A stretch of DNA of 64,000 bases, from assembly GCA_029255685.2 (NCBI GenBank), contig CM055311.2, positions 56,751,048 to 56,815,047 of the forward strand. Direction: 5' to 3'. The position numbers and the translations under genes were made by a program. Below, piece after piece: positions 1 to 10,804 of this stretch. How positions within the stretch are numbered: the stretch's first letter is position 1; every line of letters begins with the position of its first letter. The DNA comes from Silene conica (lineage: Eukaryota; Streptophyta; Magnoliopsida; Caryophyllales; Caryophyllaceae). Under the pieces are notes generated by a model. The model saw nothing but the letters and a program-made list of their open reading frames with translations. It made no database searches and was not told where the DNA came from.

Positions 1-94
1 CAACCTCCTATGCATATTTACAAACAAAAACAAAACGGAAAAACCGACTAACACATATTCACAAAACTATGAAAATGAAAAGGCATGTGAAACA

Positions 95-473
95 TATTGA
101 ATTTCATAACGGCCATGTATGTAACGGTCAAATTCAACTCCACTTAATTGCTCTAATTAACATGCTAATAAATTACATTAAATCAGCTAAGTTAATGTGA
201 TTTTATTTGATTCATGTAACTCCCATATGTGATATCTACATATATACAAATAGAGAAAAATTGTATTAATGTAGACGGAGACAACACATAATACACACAC
301 AAAGATACAATCTCTAGAGGCTAAGTCTACCATCGTTACGAGACTTGGGATTTGGGGTGTGGAAATATTCCGGGACTCTAGTAGCCGCCGGAGGTACTAT
401 ATACGGTAGTGGCCAGTTAGCGAACACAACGATCCGATCGCTTCCGCATAGAGGTATGTCCTTATTTCCTACA
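95..473 (+). repeat. 5' LTR of the hairpin-array element
   Basis: This is a 379-bp terminal repeat with TATTG at the start and CCTACA at the end, matched by 6563-6941. Both start points follow different flanks, which fixes the boundary at TATT. The block TATATACAAATAGAG at about 240-254 could serve as a TATA region. Confidence 0.9.
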
Positions 474-474
474 G

Positions 475-486
475 TGGTATCAGAGC
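475..486 (+). other. Primer binding site, initiator tRNA-Met
   Basis: TGGTATCAGAGC lies one base after the 5' LTR and is the complement of the 3' end of plant initiator tRNA-Met. It fixes the orientation of the element. The first hairpin of the interior array (483-499) overlaps its 3' part. Confidence 0.92.
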
Positions 487-3400
487 AAATGTGTTTTGCT
501 TCTGTCCCTACAATTATGCGTTTTATCCACATCCATTTTGTTGGAATTACAATGTCTTTTCGTCGACAAGTGTTTGTCACTTGTTCGAGATGGGTCAACT
601 CATAAGGCAGAGAGATTGTAATACAAATTTGTTTTGGTTGATCCACACGATGGTGGTAGTAATAATTTTCTCTTGTGTAGAGAAGAGCAACTTGTAGAAA
701 TTAAATTTCGTTTTCTTATCTTATTTGTATAAGAGGGATCGAGAATTGAGTGGTGTAAGGGTGAAAGACTAATAATGACTAAATTGATGCATTGAAATTG
801 GGATGTGTTCCCACTCTTATAATTTCGTTTTATAAATTTATTTTCTGTACTGATTTCATATATATAGTATTCGTTTAAACGTCTTTGTGATATTATGAGT
901 TTACAATGCTATCAATTTGTTTGGTCTTTATATTATATGAATATGTTTCATATAAAATCTAGTATGGATCATATGAATGTGTTTTATGTGTATAAAAGCG
1001 TGACGTGTATATAAATGTGTTTTATATGTCCTTTTAAATCTTAGTGATTTTAATTATATTCTATAATTTTTTACGAATATGTTTCGTACTTTTCAACTTA
1101 TGCTAATTTGTCTCGTTTTTTTATGAATATGTTTCATATTAAGTCAAGTTTTATGAGTGTATGAATGAATATGTTTTATATAAAGTTAATTATGAGCCAT
1201 TACATATTTTGTATTTGAGTATGTCTCTTTTATTTTTTTTTTGGGTGAATCATATAAATATGTTTTATATGAATAATTGATCACTTGTTTCATTATGATA
1301 AAAGTATTGATGAATATGTTTCATTTACGGTTGCATCAACCATATAAATTTGTCATACTATAAATTTTATTTATGGTACCAATGTGTTTGGTTAAGTTTA
1401 TGATTATATGAATATGTTTCATATGATGGACCATATAAAATAAGTTTATATTAAAATTTATTAGTGATTTAATTATGTCCTTGTTGATTATATGAGTATG
1501 TCTCATAGATTGTTTTTCCCTAAAAAAAAATCTATATGAATATGTTTCATATTGAGTTAAGTTTTAAGTATATGAATATGTTTCATATAAAGTTGAATGG
1601 AAGTCATATAAATAAGTTTTATATGAATAATTAAATATCTTAGTGATTTTAATTATATTTTATAACGTTTTATGAATATGTTTTATGAAAAACATGGACC
1701 ATGTAAATTTGTTTTATGTGGGTCATAAATAGTTCGTGATATATATTATATTCTAGTATTTTATGAATATGTTTCATAAAGTTTACTTTACGAGTAAATG
1801 GTGAATATCTGAGTGATATTGTACAAGTTATGTAAATTTGTTCTTGTATGTACATTTTAAATGTCTTAGTGACATTTTGCTTTTAGAAGTTTGGGTAGCA
1901 AAATTCATGAGTATGAGAAATACTAATTTTCGACTCCGTGTTCGATTTGTATATGCTACTCATAATTATGTGGTATATCGTATTTTACAAGATAGTGTTA
2001 AAATTTACGAATTCGTTTTGTTTATTTTATCTTGTGAAAATTGTGTAATTTTGTAGTACATAAAAAGAAATATCTTATTGACATTTGTTGTTCATGAGAT
2101 TTTCTAACTTATATACAAGCGTTGTATCTTTGTGATATAATAGTAATCGTAAATTTGTTTTACGAAATGACTTATATCTTCGTCGTATACTTGTACTTGT
2201 AAATGTGTTTTACATTAAAAAAAAATTATATATCTTAGTGATATATATAATAATGGTACATGTAAAATTAGTTTTTACATGGGAGATGAGTAAAGAATTA
2301 AATATGTATTAGTTGTGTATCAATAATTCATTAAACTGTCATATGTGTTATGATCAAGTTTTTTTTAAAATTAATTTTAAAGACGTGCAAATTTGTTTTG
2401 CATAGTGTTTTGATAATATCAAAGTGATATTATTGTTCGTGCTAATTTGTTTAGCCGTTATTATAAGGGTAATAGCTAATTTGTTTAGCGTATTTTAAAG
2501 GGTTAAGTGATTTTGTTTCATTTAATCTCAAGAAGGTTAATTGAATTATTAAAATTTCTAGTTTATTGCGTTTGTGATGATTATGAGAATAGCGAAATTT
2601 TCGAACGAACAATACAAACAAAAGAATTTTAATAATTTAATTGGAATTGTGCCTTAATCCATATACTTGTGTATGACAACAAGTGTTTTTTGGTGATTTT
2701 TTCACCATAGCGATGTGGTTTGAACTTTGATAATTAGAGTTATAAGATTTTGTATCTTATTAATAATCACGATTTTAGAAATTGTGATCACTATTATCTA
2801 ATCGAGGTTGAAATATCTTACTAATGAGTAGGATTATGAAAATCTATGCTTTTACCAGTATTTACTCATTCAAATATAGTAAGCTTGATTCGTGCAAAAT
2901 TGTGTTATTTTGTATGTAGATCTATTAAACTATTTTGAGACAGGTTTTACAGCTTATGTAGCGTAAGAATAACGTGTAAGTCAATTTCGTTTTGACGTGG
3001 GATACAAGATTGTGTGTCTTGACCCGGAGTTTTTGAGTATTGTCACCGTGTTTCATTTTCTTAGGTGAAATGTTTTTTTAAACACGTGGTTGGCTTACGG
3101 AATGAGTTATTATTCCATGGTAATTTGTTTGCCATCCGATTCTGGGATAGAAAAATGGAAAAGCTTTCGTCGTGAGTAGACTCAATCCTTAGTAAATGTC
3201 TCAAAAACTTATCCGAGAGAAAAGTCTCATGGTATGATTATTAATAGTCTATGTTCTTCTTACTAACTAGAATAAATATGTGGTATTGTTTAATACGTCG
3301 GATTTAGTGTCGACGAGAGAAAAGTATGGAGATATTATTTGTTTGGTTTATATTAGTTTTGAGCTAAATAACATCATTCTCCATCAACTCGAGTTATATG

Positions 3401-6400
3401 TTTGTTTCTTGCATCACCTGTTAATTCTTGTCCTGTGTGGATTTAGAAACGGAGCGAGAATTATTATAACTCGTAGCTGTTTAATCCATTGTTTGTTGAT
3501 GGACAATTCAAATAGGCTTTGTGCTATTTTGACTTGTTAATTCTCTACGTACTTAGAGCGTGTGATTATTTTTCAATAATTAGTTTATTGGAAATCACGT
3601 TTTTTTTATTTTAACCTCATGTTTGTAGTTCATTATGGCTATGTGTTTGCCCATGTATATATGTTTACCGCATTACTTCATTCATTTCTTTGATTAGATT
3701 ATCATATATGGTCCATGTCTCTATTTTTTATATTTCAATCTATTTTTTATTTTATTTGTGGGTAGTTAAATGTTAAGGATGCATCATGAGATCGTATGTT
3801 TTTTCCCTTCTTTTGACATGATCGATTCACGCTATATGAGTGTGTATTAATTATTTTGTCATTTTATAAAATGTTTGATATGTTCCAACATTTTATGATA
3901 AAAGTGGAAACCAACTTCAAACTTAGAGTTAGAACTCTTAGTATATGTGTTGGCTGTGAATAATTGTTTGATATGTTCAAAGCGTAAATGAGGAAAAAAA
4001 TATGCGTCGATCATACAATAAAAAAAATATGCGTCGATCATACAATTTTTAAACACTATTACATTGTGTTGTTTTAGGTGAGAGAAATTGTACATCACTT
4101 GATATATGATTAAGTGAAATATAATGATCAACTTTCCTTCTTATAGATTAGGAAGAATTCCTTAAATATGTTTTAAGGAAATTTTGTTCGCTCTACATAA
4201 GTTTTCGGTAGTAGATTGACCATTCATCTTAACATTTGTCAAACTTTGTGTTTAAAGTGACCCACAATATTTATTCACTTAGATGTGTTTCTAAGTGTTG
4301 GCGAATGCTAGTAGATCTATGTATTGTATTCGTTACAATACAAATCAATAACTATCTATTGGTGAGTGGGAGAATTTTAAAGAACCCATTGAGACACCAA
4401 TGATAGTTTAACTTCTCTTCATGTTTGGATTGTGGGGGTAGTTTCATGATCCAAGGTAATGATTAGAGTTTGTCTAATAATGAGTAAAATATTAACTTGT
4501 ATGTCAAGTTATAAGGATTAACATAAGGTCGATCTTTATGGTATCTTGCTCATTATGAAGGATAGTGGGAGTTGTTTCCATCTATTCGGTTTTGTACCGT
4601 TTTTAGTAAGTGGGAGCTATCACCTTTAGTGGGAGTTTTCGCCATGTAATAAAAAAATATAGATTGTTATTATGAGAGTATAGACATTGTGATAACGTGT
4701 GTTTATGACAGTTAGGTTTAGATTATTATGAGATATGTTCTCAAATGTTCGGATTTGTTCCGCTTTTCTTCTAAATTTTGGTCATTTATTTGGATTGTTT
4801 TCAAATGAATAAAAAGACTATTTCGTATTAAGTTCCTCATAAAAAGTTTGCATAAATTGATCAGCTGAGTTTGTCTCAAATGATTAAGATGCATGATATA
4901 TATTGAGTATTAGCTTATTCATGTGTTGAATGAACTTTGTAAATATATTTCATATTCCATAAATCATTTGTTTGATGTTTTGTTGGAATGGTGAAATTAA
5001 TGTGTTATATCAAAATTACATAGGAGAATAAGTTTCTCTTTGTTAATTGGTGACATATTGGTATTTAGTTTAGAAGAAAAATAAAATTTTTATTTCTAAA
5101 CCTATGCTCAAAAGCAAGGAACGATTAAGTATTGTTTCTTGTTCTAGTGTAGTTGGTTTTTTGATGTGTATCTTGTTTAGTACATAGTTGAACGTCAATT
5201 TGTGATTGATAAGTATTTGTTACCTAATCAATCCTCTACACGCACAATGATACGTAATCAAGTTTTTTTTTACTTTTGGCTTTTGTGACAAGAGTAAATT
5301 AGTTCTTGTGCAGGACTAAGAGTTGTCTTCAAGTAAGATTGACTAACAAGATTGTTGACGCATTATTTAATAAGATGTGTTCTTAATTAGTTCATGTATT
5401 GAGCTGATTTGCGCGAAAAAGTCAACTTAAGTTTTAATCTTGTTGAGTTGTGGATGTGTTTGATGATGAACATTTTTTGGATAAAGATTTGTATCTTTTG
5501 AAAATGTTCATATGCATTTGTTGCATGATGAGGCACATAAGATATCACCAAGCTTTTAGATTGCCTAATCACACAGGTAATCGCCTTGACACTTGTGTAG
5601 TGGGCAAGATATGAGACTGAGTCAAGTTAACACTTAGTGAGTGTTCGAGATTATCTTTGTACATGAGTTGTATGGAAAAGATATCGACTCGTTATATAGT
5701 CGCCTTAGTAAGTCTATGATGAGACTTTTGTAGTCGAAGTATGATAAGACACCCTATTTTCATACTAAAGCTTTGAACCGAATCACAAGTGCCAGATTGG
5801 ATATGTGTTATCAATCTAGTGGCTTGAGTTAGATACTTGAGTAGTATCTAGACTTATGATTCGCACGACATGGAAGCGTGATATGCCCACCGTAGTGGGA
5901 GCTATGTTGTGACACATATATCATACTATGTGTGTTAGTAAGTCGACCGTTGGGAGTGACAATGATTCCCTACTTTGTCACTGTGTGATCCTATGGACTG
6001 TGTTGTCCAATTTTGTTCGGTGCCCTTTGACTTGGAGCTATGATATGAAGTTAATTCTTGATGTTGCTACTTTAATATGAATTCTAAGGGCCTAAAAGAT
6101 TAAGGTTCAACGGATCATGTTAGGAAAGCAGTTAAGTTGAGATGGATTATTATTAGTGTCGGAGGAATGATCAATTCAATTTCACCATAATTTCCTGGCC
6201 AGGGGTTATATTGTGTATATAACTAAATGATTATGACAGCATATAGGGGCTATGTATGCTAACGGTGATGTTTGAATGATTTTGGGTATTGATAATCCGA
6301 AAGTGTTATGCTAGTTTGATGGTAGCTTAATATAACATTACTTTGTTACTTTTTGGTCGCACACTCCATTTCCCGTATGAAGCATTAGAGGTTGTTCACG

Positions 6401-6558
6401 TATTTTGTGTGGTGTTGTAAATTACTTGGTTGTGTGACCAAGTGTGTTTCTCTATCTTTGTGATCGAGTAAAATAATTATCTTGACTTTGTGATCAAGTG
6501 TCGTAACCCTTGGCTTAGTGACCAAGTGGGAGCATCAACTCGGTTGTGTGGCCGAGTT
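483..6558 (+). repeat. Array of short hairpins with variable stems and TNNGT loops
   Basis: About fifty imperfect palindromes fill the interior, densest at 900-2500 (roughly one per 45 bp). Each has arms of 4-9 bp around a pentamer loop of the form TNNGT. Examples, as arm then loop: 566-584 ACAAGTG, TTTGT; 668-684 TTCTCT, TGTGT; 933-955 TTATATGAA, TATGT; 1072-1088 TACGAA, TATGT; 1859-1877 AAATGTC, TTAGT; 2147-2165 TCGTAAA, TTTGT; 2386-2402 TGCAAA, TTTGT; 2441-2455 GCTAA, TTTGT; 4158-4180 TTCCTTAAA, TATGT; 4320-4342 TGTATTGTA, TTCGT; 5830-5850 TAGATACT, TGAGT. The second arm is the reverse complement in each case, sometimes with G-U pairs in the sense RNA. Stems differ between units while pairing is kept. 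Some hairpins sit inside longer stems, for example 5467-5510 and 5779-5863. No coding content is seen. Confidence 0.85.
4000..4050. repeat. Short tandem duplication inside the hairpin interior
   Basis: The string ATATGCGTCGATCATACAAT occurs at about 4009-4028 and again at about 4027-4046, separated by an A-run. It is a local two-copy duplication within the non-coding interior. It has no coding meaning that I can see. Confidence 0.7.
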
Positions 6559-6562
6559 GGAG

Positions 6563-6941
6563 TATTGAATTTCATAACGGCCATGTATGTAACGGTCAAA
6601 TTCAACTCCACTTAATTGCTCTAATTAACATGCTAATAAATTACATTAAATCAGCTAAGTTAATGTGATTTTATTTGATTCATGTAACTCCCATATGTGA
6701 TATCTACATATATACAAATAGAGAAAAATTGTATTAATGTAGACGGAGACAACACATAATACACACACAAAGATACAATCTCTAGAGGCTAAGTCTACCA
6801 TCGTTACGAGACTTGGGATTTGGGGTGTGGAAATATTCCGGGACTCTAGTAGCCGTCGGAGGTACTATATACGGTAGTGGGCAGTTAGCGAACACAACGA
6901 TCCGATCGCTTCCGCATAGAGGTATGTCCATATTTCCTACA
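6563..6941 (+). repeat. 3' LTR of the hairpin-array element
   Basis: This is the matching 379-bp LTR. It is preceded by a weak polypurine tract (GTTGGAG at about 6556-6562) and followed by the target duplication AAACA. A last hairpin (arms AACTCGG at 6537-6543 and CCGAGTT at 6552-6558) abuts the tract. Confidence 0.9.
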
Positions 6942-6946
6942 AAACA

Positions 6947-7828
6947 AAAGCAAACTAAAACTAAACACAACAAACAAGCAACAACTAGAAGGCTAAACTA
7001 ACAGCACATCAACCACAACAACCACAAGTTCCCCGAAGGAACATCCAAGGCACAAAAATCCCGTTCTCCTTCATGATATCAACATAAAAAGAAATCAGGA
7101 GGGGGAGAAAGAAGTAGGAAAGAGTATACCAAGCATCTTCATTCTCCTAATACCTCGGGTTGTCGTCATATCTGCAACTTGTTAGTCCAACAAACATATA
7201 TATGCAAAACAAACAAAGGACTAAAACAAAGGAAACGAAGAACATATTTTTTTGAAATTTTTGAAATTTTTCGATTTTTTTTTGGTGTTTTTGAAGTTTT
7301 TTCATATTTACAAAAGCAAACAAATATTCACAAAGTGAATATTTTCCCTCCCCACACTTAAGATTTACATTGTCCTCAATGGAACAAAGTGCAAGGGGGA
7401 AATGAAGAAAAAGAACGAAAACAACATGTTTTTGGCTTTTTTTGAATTTTTTGAGAAAATAAAAACTTGTTTTTGTATTTTTTTGAAATAAACGGTTCTT
7501 CCTCCCCACACTTATTTATATGCATAATGTGAGGAGGAAAACCGGAAAATAAAGAACATGTTTTTGAAAGTTTTTGGTTTTTCAATTTTTTTTGGATTTT
7601 TGATTTTTATGAAAGTAATAAAAACAAAAAGAAACAAAAGAAATGAAAAACTAAAAACTAAACTAGATGCAAACTAAATGCTCTAAACTACATGTATGCA
7701 AGCTATATGTGACAATATGATACAAAATGGAAATCTAATGCATCTAAATGAATGCAACTATATGCATCTAAACTAATGATGTGAAAACATGAAAAGAAAA
7801 CTAAAACAAACTAACTAAACTAAACTAA
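6947..7828 (-). other. Non-coding 3' part of the gypsy element
   Basis: This A/T-rich, low-complexity sequence holds no credible gene; the K- and F-rich frames here come from A and T runs. On the minus strand, the purine motif TAAGTGTGGGGAGG occurs twice (around 7345-7362 and 7501-7514). Such GTGTGGGGAGG tracts are common in Athila/Tat elements and may act as internal polypurine tracts. Confidence 0.5.
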
Positions 7829-9596
7829 CTACTCTAAATGCATGCTATGAAGTAAAATGCAAACTAAAATGAAATTTGGATTAAGGGAGTTACTTGCTTT
7901 GGATTTTTCAATGGGGAGCATAGGCATCACCAACCACCTCTCACTAGTTACCACCACCGTCGTCTCCGGTCTCTCCATGACCATCTCCATGCAAAAATCA
8001 TCCGGGTTCACGTAGTACTCGTTGGAGAACCCAGAAGTGGAAGCAGCTGCAAAGGACTGAGGAGGCGCATCAAATCTCCCACGCTCACTCACCGGGGGAA
8101 AAATCGGCCTAGAGTAGTAGTCCGCAGCAACATGTACATCTCCGGCGAAATGAGGCTCGGAGGAGGGCACATACTCAGCCTCGGGAGGAGTGTAGTAAGA
8201 AGGATGGTGCCCAGAACTGTGACGGTACCCCTGCTGAATGACACGATCATAAGTGGAGAAGTTCCCCCAAGCCTGATCGTGGTACAAATAGTCTATCATG
8301 GCATTGGTATCAGAGTACCGTACGTCCTCAAGTGCACGCCTCCGAACGGTCTCCTCATGCCTCAGATCCATGCGAGCCATGAAATCCACTAAAGTCTGAG
8401 GAACATGGCTAGGAGGAGGAGCCGAACTAGAAGAGGCCCCCTGGAAAAAGCTGGAGCCGCCGAACGGTGATATAGGAAGAGAAGGCTGCTGGAATGCAAG
8501 GTCACTGGTGGTGGGTCGGCGCTGGTCTCAGGTGTAGACTCGGGTCGCAGGAGGGCCGGAAGAAGTACCCTCAGGGGGAGCCTCAATAGGGAGGATATAG
8601 GAGGGTTGATCAGGTACCACCCTCATTTTCTCAGAGTTCGGTAAAGGGATGGAGTTTTTATCGACTCCATCCACTCGAATCTGCCAATAGGACTTGTTGT
8701 CGCTGAGGTTCCACTTAATCCACCCCAATCCCTCCATAAGGTAGCGGCGGGAGAGTACATTCTCCCCTCCAATATAGTCGACCCTAAAGCTCCTCCGACA
8801 AACAGCTGAAGCAATCAAAGTAATCATGCCCCCTACACAAATGGGTGTGGACAAACGGGGCTGGTGGCTAAGTCGGGCTAGGTGAAGCACCATGTGGTGC
8901 GCTATGTTGATCTCAAATTTGGTAGGTTTGGTGATCAAAGCAGAAGCTAGAATCTCAAGCTCGACAGTGGTGAAATTATGTGGCTCGTCTCGGGAAAAGA
9001 CGGTCCACCCCAAAAATCTCTGTAGAATCCTAATCGGAGCAAGATGCACCCTATTTGCCGGCTTCTTCTCCCCCCCTTGAACTCACCAATCCCGTAATAG
9101 AAGTCCAAACCGACTCCAATACAACACTATCAGGGGCATGCAATGGGGCCGCAATATTCAGCCCAAAAATCCCAGCAAAATCAGCAAGGGTCAAATGGTA
9201 CCCCTTCTTCATGAGTCGAAATTGCAAAAAAGTGACTAACCCCGAATCTCTATTTTTGGCTATCCTAAGAGAGCTCAAAAATTCCCATGTCAATCTTGGG
9301 GATGTCAATACCGCTTTGGTCTCATACAACTGACTCAAACCCACATCCCTGAACAAATCACCGGTTACACCATCCAAACCCTAGTCTCTCATAGAATTCC
9401 TATCAATAAACCGAGTTGGGTTGAGGGGACGTTGAGCAAAAGATAGGAAATTACCTTTTTGGGTGTCGGAATCGAAAACAACCCCGGGAAAATCGGGGTC
9501 ACCCGAAACAAATGGAGCATCGGGGTTATCAACTCTTTCGCGCCCGACCATGGGATCATTCCTAAATTTCGAACGCCTTTCGGTTCTTCCCGACAT
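7829..9596 (-). pseudogene. Broken plant-specific ORF of an Athila/Tat element (putative plant transposon protein type)
   Basis: Reading on the minus strand from an ATG at 9596, about 590 codons can be followed through lesions. There is an in-frame TAG at 9381-9383, a frameshift near 9051-9060 and a TGA near 8528. Frames of 216, 327, 522 and 561 bases remain. The central part has the pattern of the uncharacterised plant transposon protein domain found in Athila/Tat elements: a region around FRLMKKGYHLTLADFAGIFG, then a helical stretch with HNFTTVELEILASALI and a conserved TPICVGGMI motif. The C-terminal part is rich in S, P and Y. A TATA-like box and a hairpin array lie upstream, so it may have had its own promoter. 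Its biochemical role is unknown to me. It follows the protease directly where pol would be expected. Confidence 0.6.
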
Positions 9597-9730
9597 GGTA
9601 AAGTTGAAGGATTTTGACTAAGGATTGAAGTGGGTTTGTGTTTGGGAGAGTTTTTGTAGTGAGGGAAGGTAGAGAGGGAAGGGAAATCTGAAAAATGAGG
9701 GGAAATGAGTGGAAAAATGAGGGATATGCA

Positions 9731-9741
9731 AATATAAAGGG
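9731..9741 (-). promoter_or_regulatory. Putative internal TATA box before the extra ORF
   Basis: On the minus strand the sequence reads CCTTTATATTT, about 135 bp upstream of the ATG at 9596. The hairpin array begins about 20 bp further upstream. The 5' LTR has the same arrangement of array, TATA box and leader. Transcription from here is inferred only. Confidence 0.4.
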
Positions 9742-9757
9742 ACGTTACAGCCGCGTT

Positions 9758-10512
9758 CCCAGCCGGTCAGGCACCGTCCGCCGGTGCACCGGCTCACAGC
9801 CCATGCTCTTTTTCTTCGATTTCTCCGCAAATACTCTAAAATAGGGTTCCCAGCCGGCGGACCGGCTGCCGGCCGACCGGCTGGTAGCCTTATTCCCTTC
9901 TTCCTTCGCTTCTCTTCTTCAATTCAATGCAACTCTTCAATCTGGGTCTCCAGCCGGCGGACCGGCTGCCGGCCGACCGGCTGGTACCCTCTTCATTTGT
10001 TTTTCACGCTTCATTTCCCTCCTCCTTTCTTCTTTCTTTATTTGCCAGATCTGGGCTCCCAGCCGGCGGACCGGCTACCGGCCTACCGGCTGGTTGCCAT
10101 TTCTTCGCACTTTTCTTCTTCTCTTCTCTTTGTTTTTTTCTTTCTTCTTCTTTCTCTTGATTGGGCTCCCAGCCGGCGGACCGGCTGCCGGCCGACCGGC
10201 TGGTAGCCTTTTCTTCATGCTCTCTTCGTTTCTTCTCTTTGTCAGATCTTCTATCTTCTTTTCTTAGATCCGGGCTCCAAGCCGGCGGACCGGCTGCCGG
10301 CCTACCGGCTGGTAGCCTTTTTCCTTTTTCTTCTTTTCTTCCTTCTCTAACACATATGGGACTCTCAGCCGGCCTACCGGCTGCCGGTCACAAACCGGCT
10401 GAGAGTAATTTTCTCGCGAAATTCCTGAAACTAGAAAGTAAGCTGTAAAAAAACAGAATGTGCATTAAGGGTTATGAGCCGGTGGTCGACAGGCAGCCGG
10501 TCCACAGGCTCA
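9758..10512. repeat. GC-rich hairpin cassette array, internal copy, eight units
   Basis: Units lie at about 9758-9797, 9849-9884, 9950-9984, 10058-10093, 10168-10203, 10277-10312, 10361-10406 and 10475-10512, spaced about 95-110 bp. Most have arms CCAGCCGG and CCGGCTGG around a core rich in ACCGGCT. Spacers are unrelated to each other and pyrimidine-rich on the plus strand. The unit at 10361 has a perfect 12-bp stem (ACTCTCAGCCGG with its complement). The outer units have diverged but still fold: 9758 keeps AGCCGGT/ACCGGCT outside GCACCG/CGGTGC. Long frames across this block are artefacts of the repeat. The same cassette is in the LTR at 15878-16204. Confidence 0.85.
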
Positions 10513-10804
10513 GGGCCCCTATGCACTATTCGCAAAACAACTTAACTAACACTATGAAAACTCAATTGCCGAGAGGAACTTCATCGAATAAGCCTAACCA
10601 AGCCTACTCACCACAAGATGACCTCTCTCATATGACCAAATTAAATAACAATCCCGCTTTCAAATCTCACATGCAAGCTATAAAAATTAAACTAAAAACC
10701 GAACTAAGAATGAAACTAACATGCAATCTAGATGAACTAAAGGAAACTAATACTTACAAATGGTGGTTGTTAAGTGACTCCACCAAACCTTTCATGAACA
10801 CTTT
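10513..10804 (-). other. Spacer between protease and hairpin array
   Basis: This is non-coding sequence of the gypsy element downstream of the protease stop. No reverse-transcriptase motif is present in any frame. It marks where pol has been lost. Confidence 0.5.

Larger units (their letters stand above)
90..6946 (+). mobile_element. Complete non-coding LTR retrotransposon (LARD-like) with hairpin-array interior
   Basis: Two 379-bp direct repeats (95-473 and 6563-6941) bound the element, and both are flanked by the 5-bp target duplication AAACA (90-94 and 6942-6946). An initiator tRNA-Met primer site follows the left LTR, so the sense strand is plus. I saw only three differences between the LTRs (near 376, 403 and 462 of the left copy), so insertion was recent. 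The LTRs begin TATTG and end CTACA, giving TA..CA rather than TG..CA termini; TA..CA is a known non-canonical class. The 6.1-kb interior has no reading frame longer than about 90 codons and no recognisable gag or pol. It must therefore move with proteins from another element. It sits inside non-coding sequence of the gypsy element. Confidence 0.9.

Noticed and set aside
314..697. Short ORFs across the 5' LTR and primer site
   Set aside because: The same frames recur in the 3' LTR and end in non-coding sequence, so they are LTR sequence, not genes.
7147..7585. K- and F-rich minus-strand ORFs
   Set aside because: Produced by A and T runs in non-coding sequence; no domain or sensible start.
9784..10448. 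Proline-, alanine- and arginine-rich ORFs on the plus strand
   Set aside because: They arise because the GC cassette is open in several frames. They run antisense to the element and match no protein.
9758..10512. CRISPR-like array of regularly spaced repeats
   Set aside because: Regular 100-bp spacing of a 36-bp palindrome looks CRISPR-like, but this is plant retrotransposon DNA with no cas genes, and spacers are C/T-rich low-complexity sequence. It is a regulatory or structural repeat of the element.
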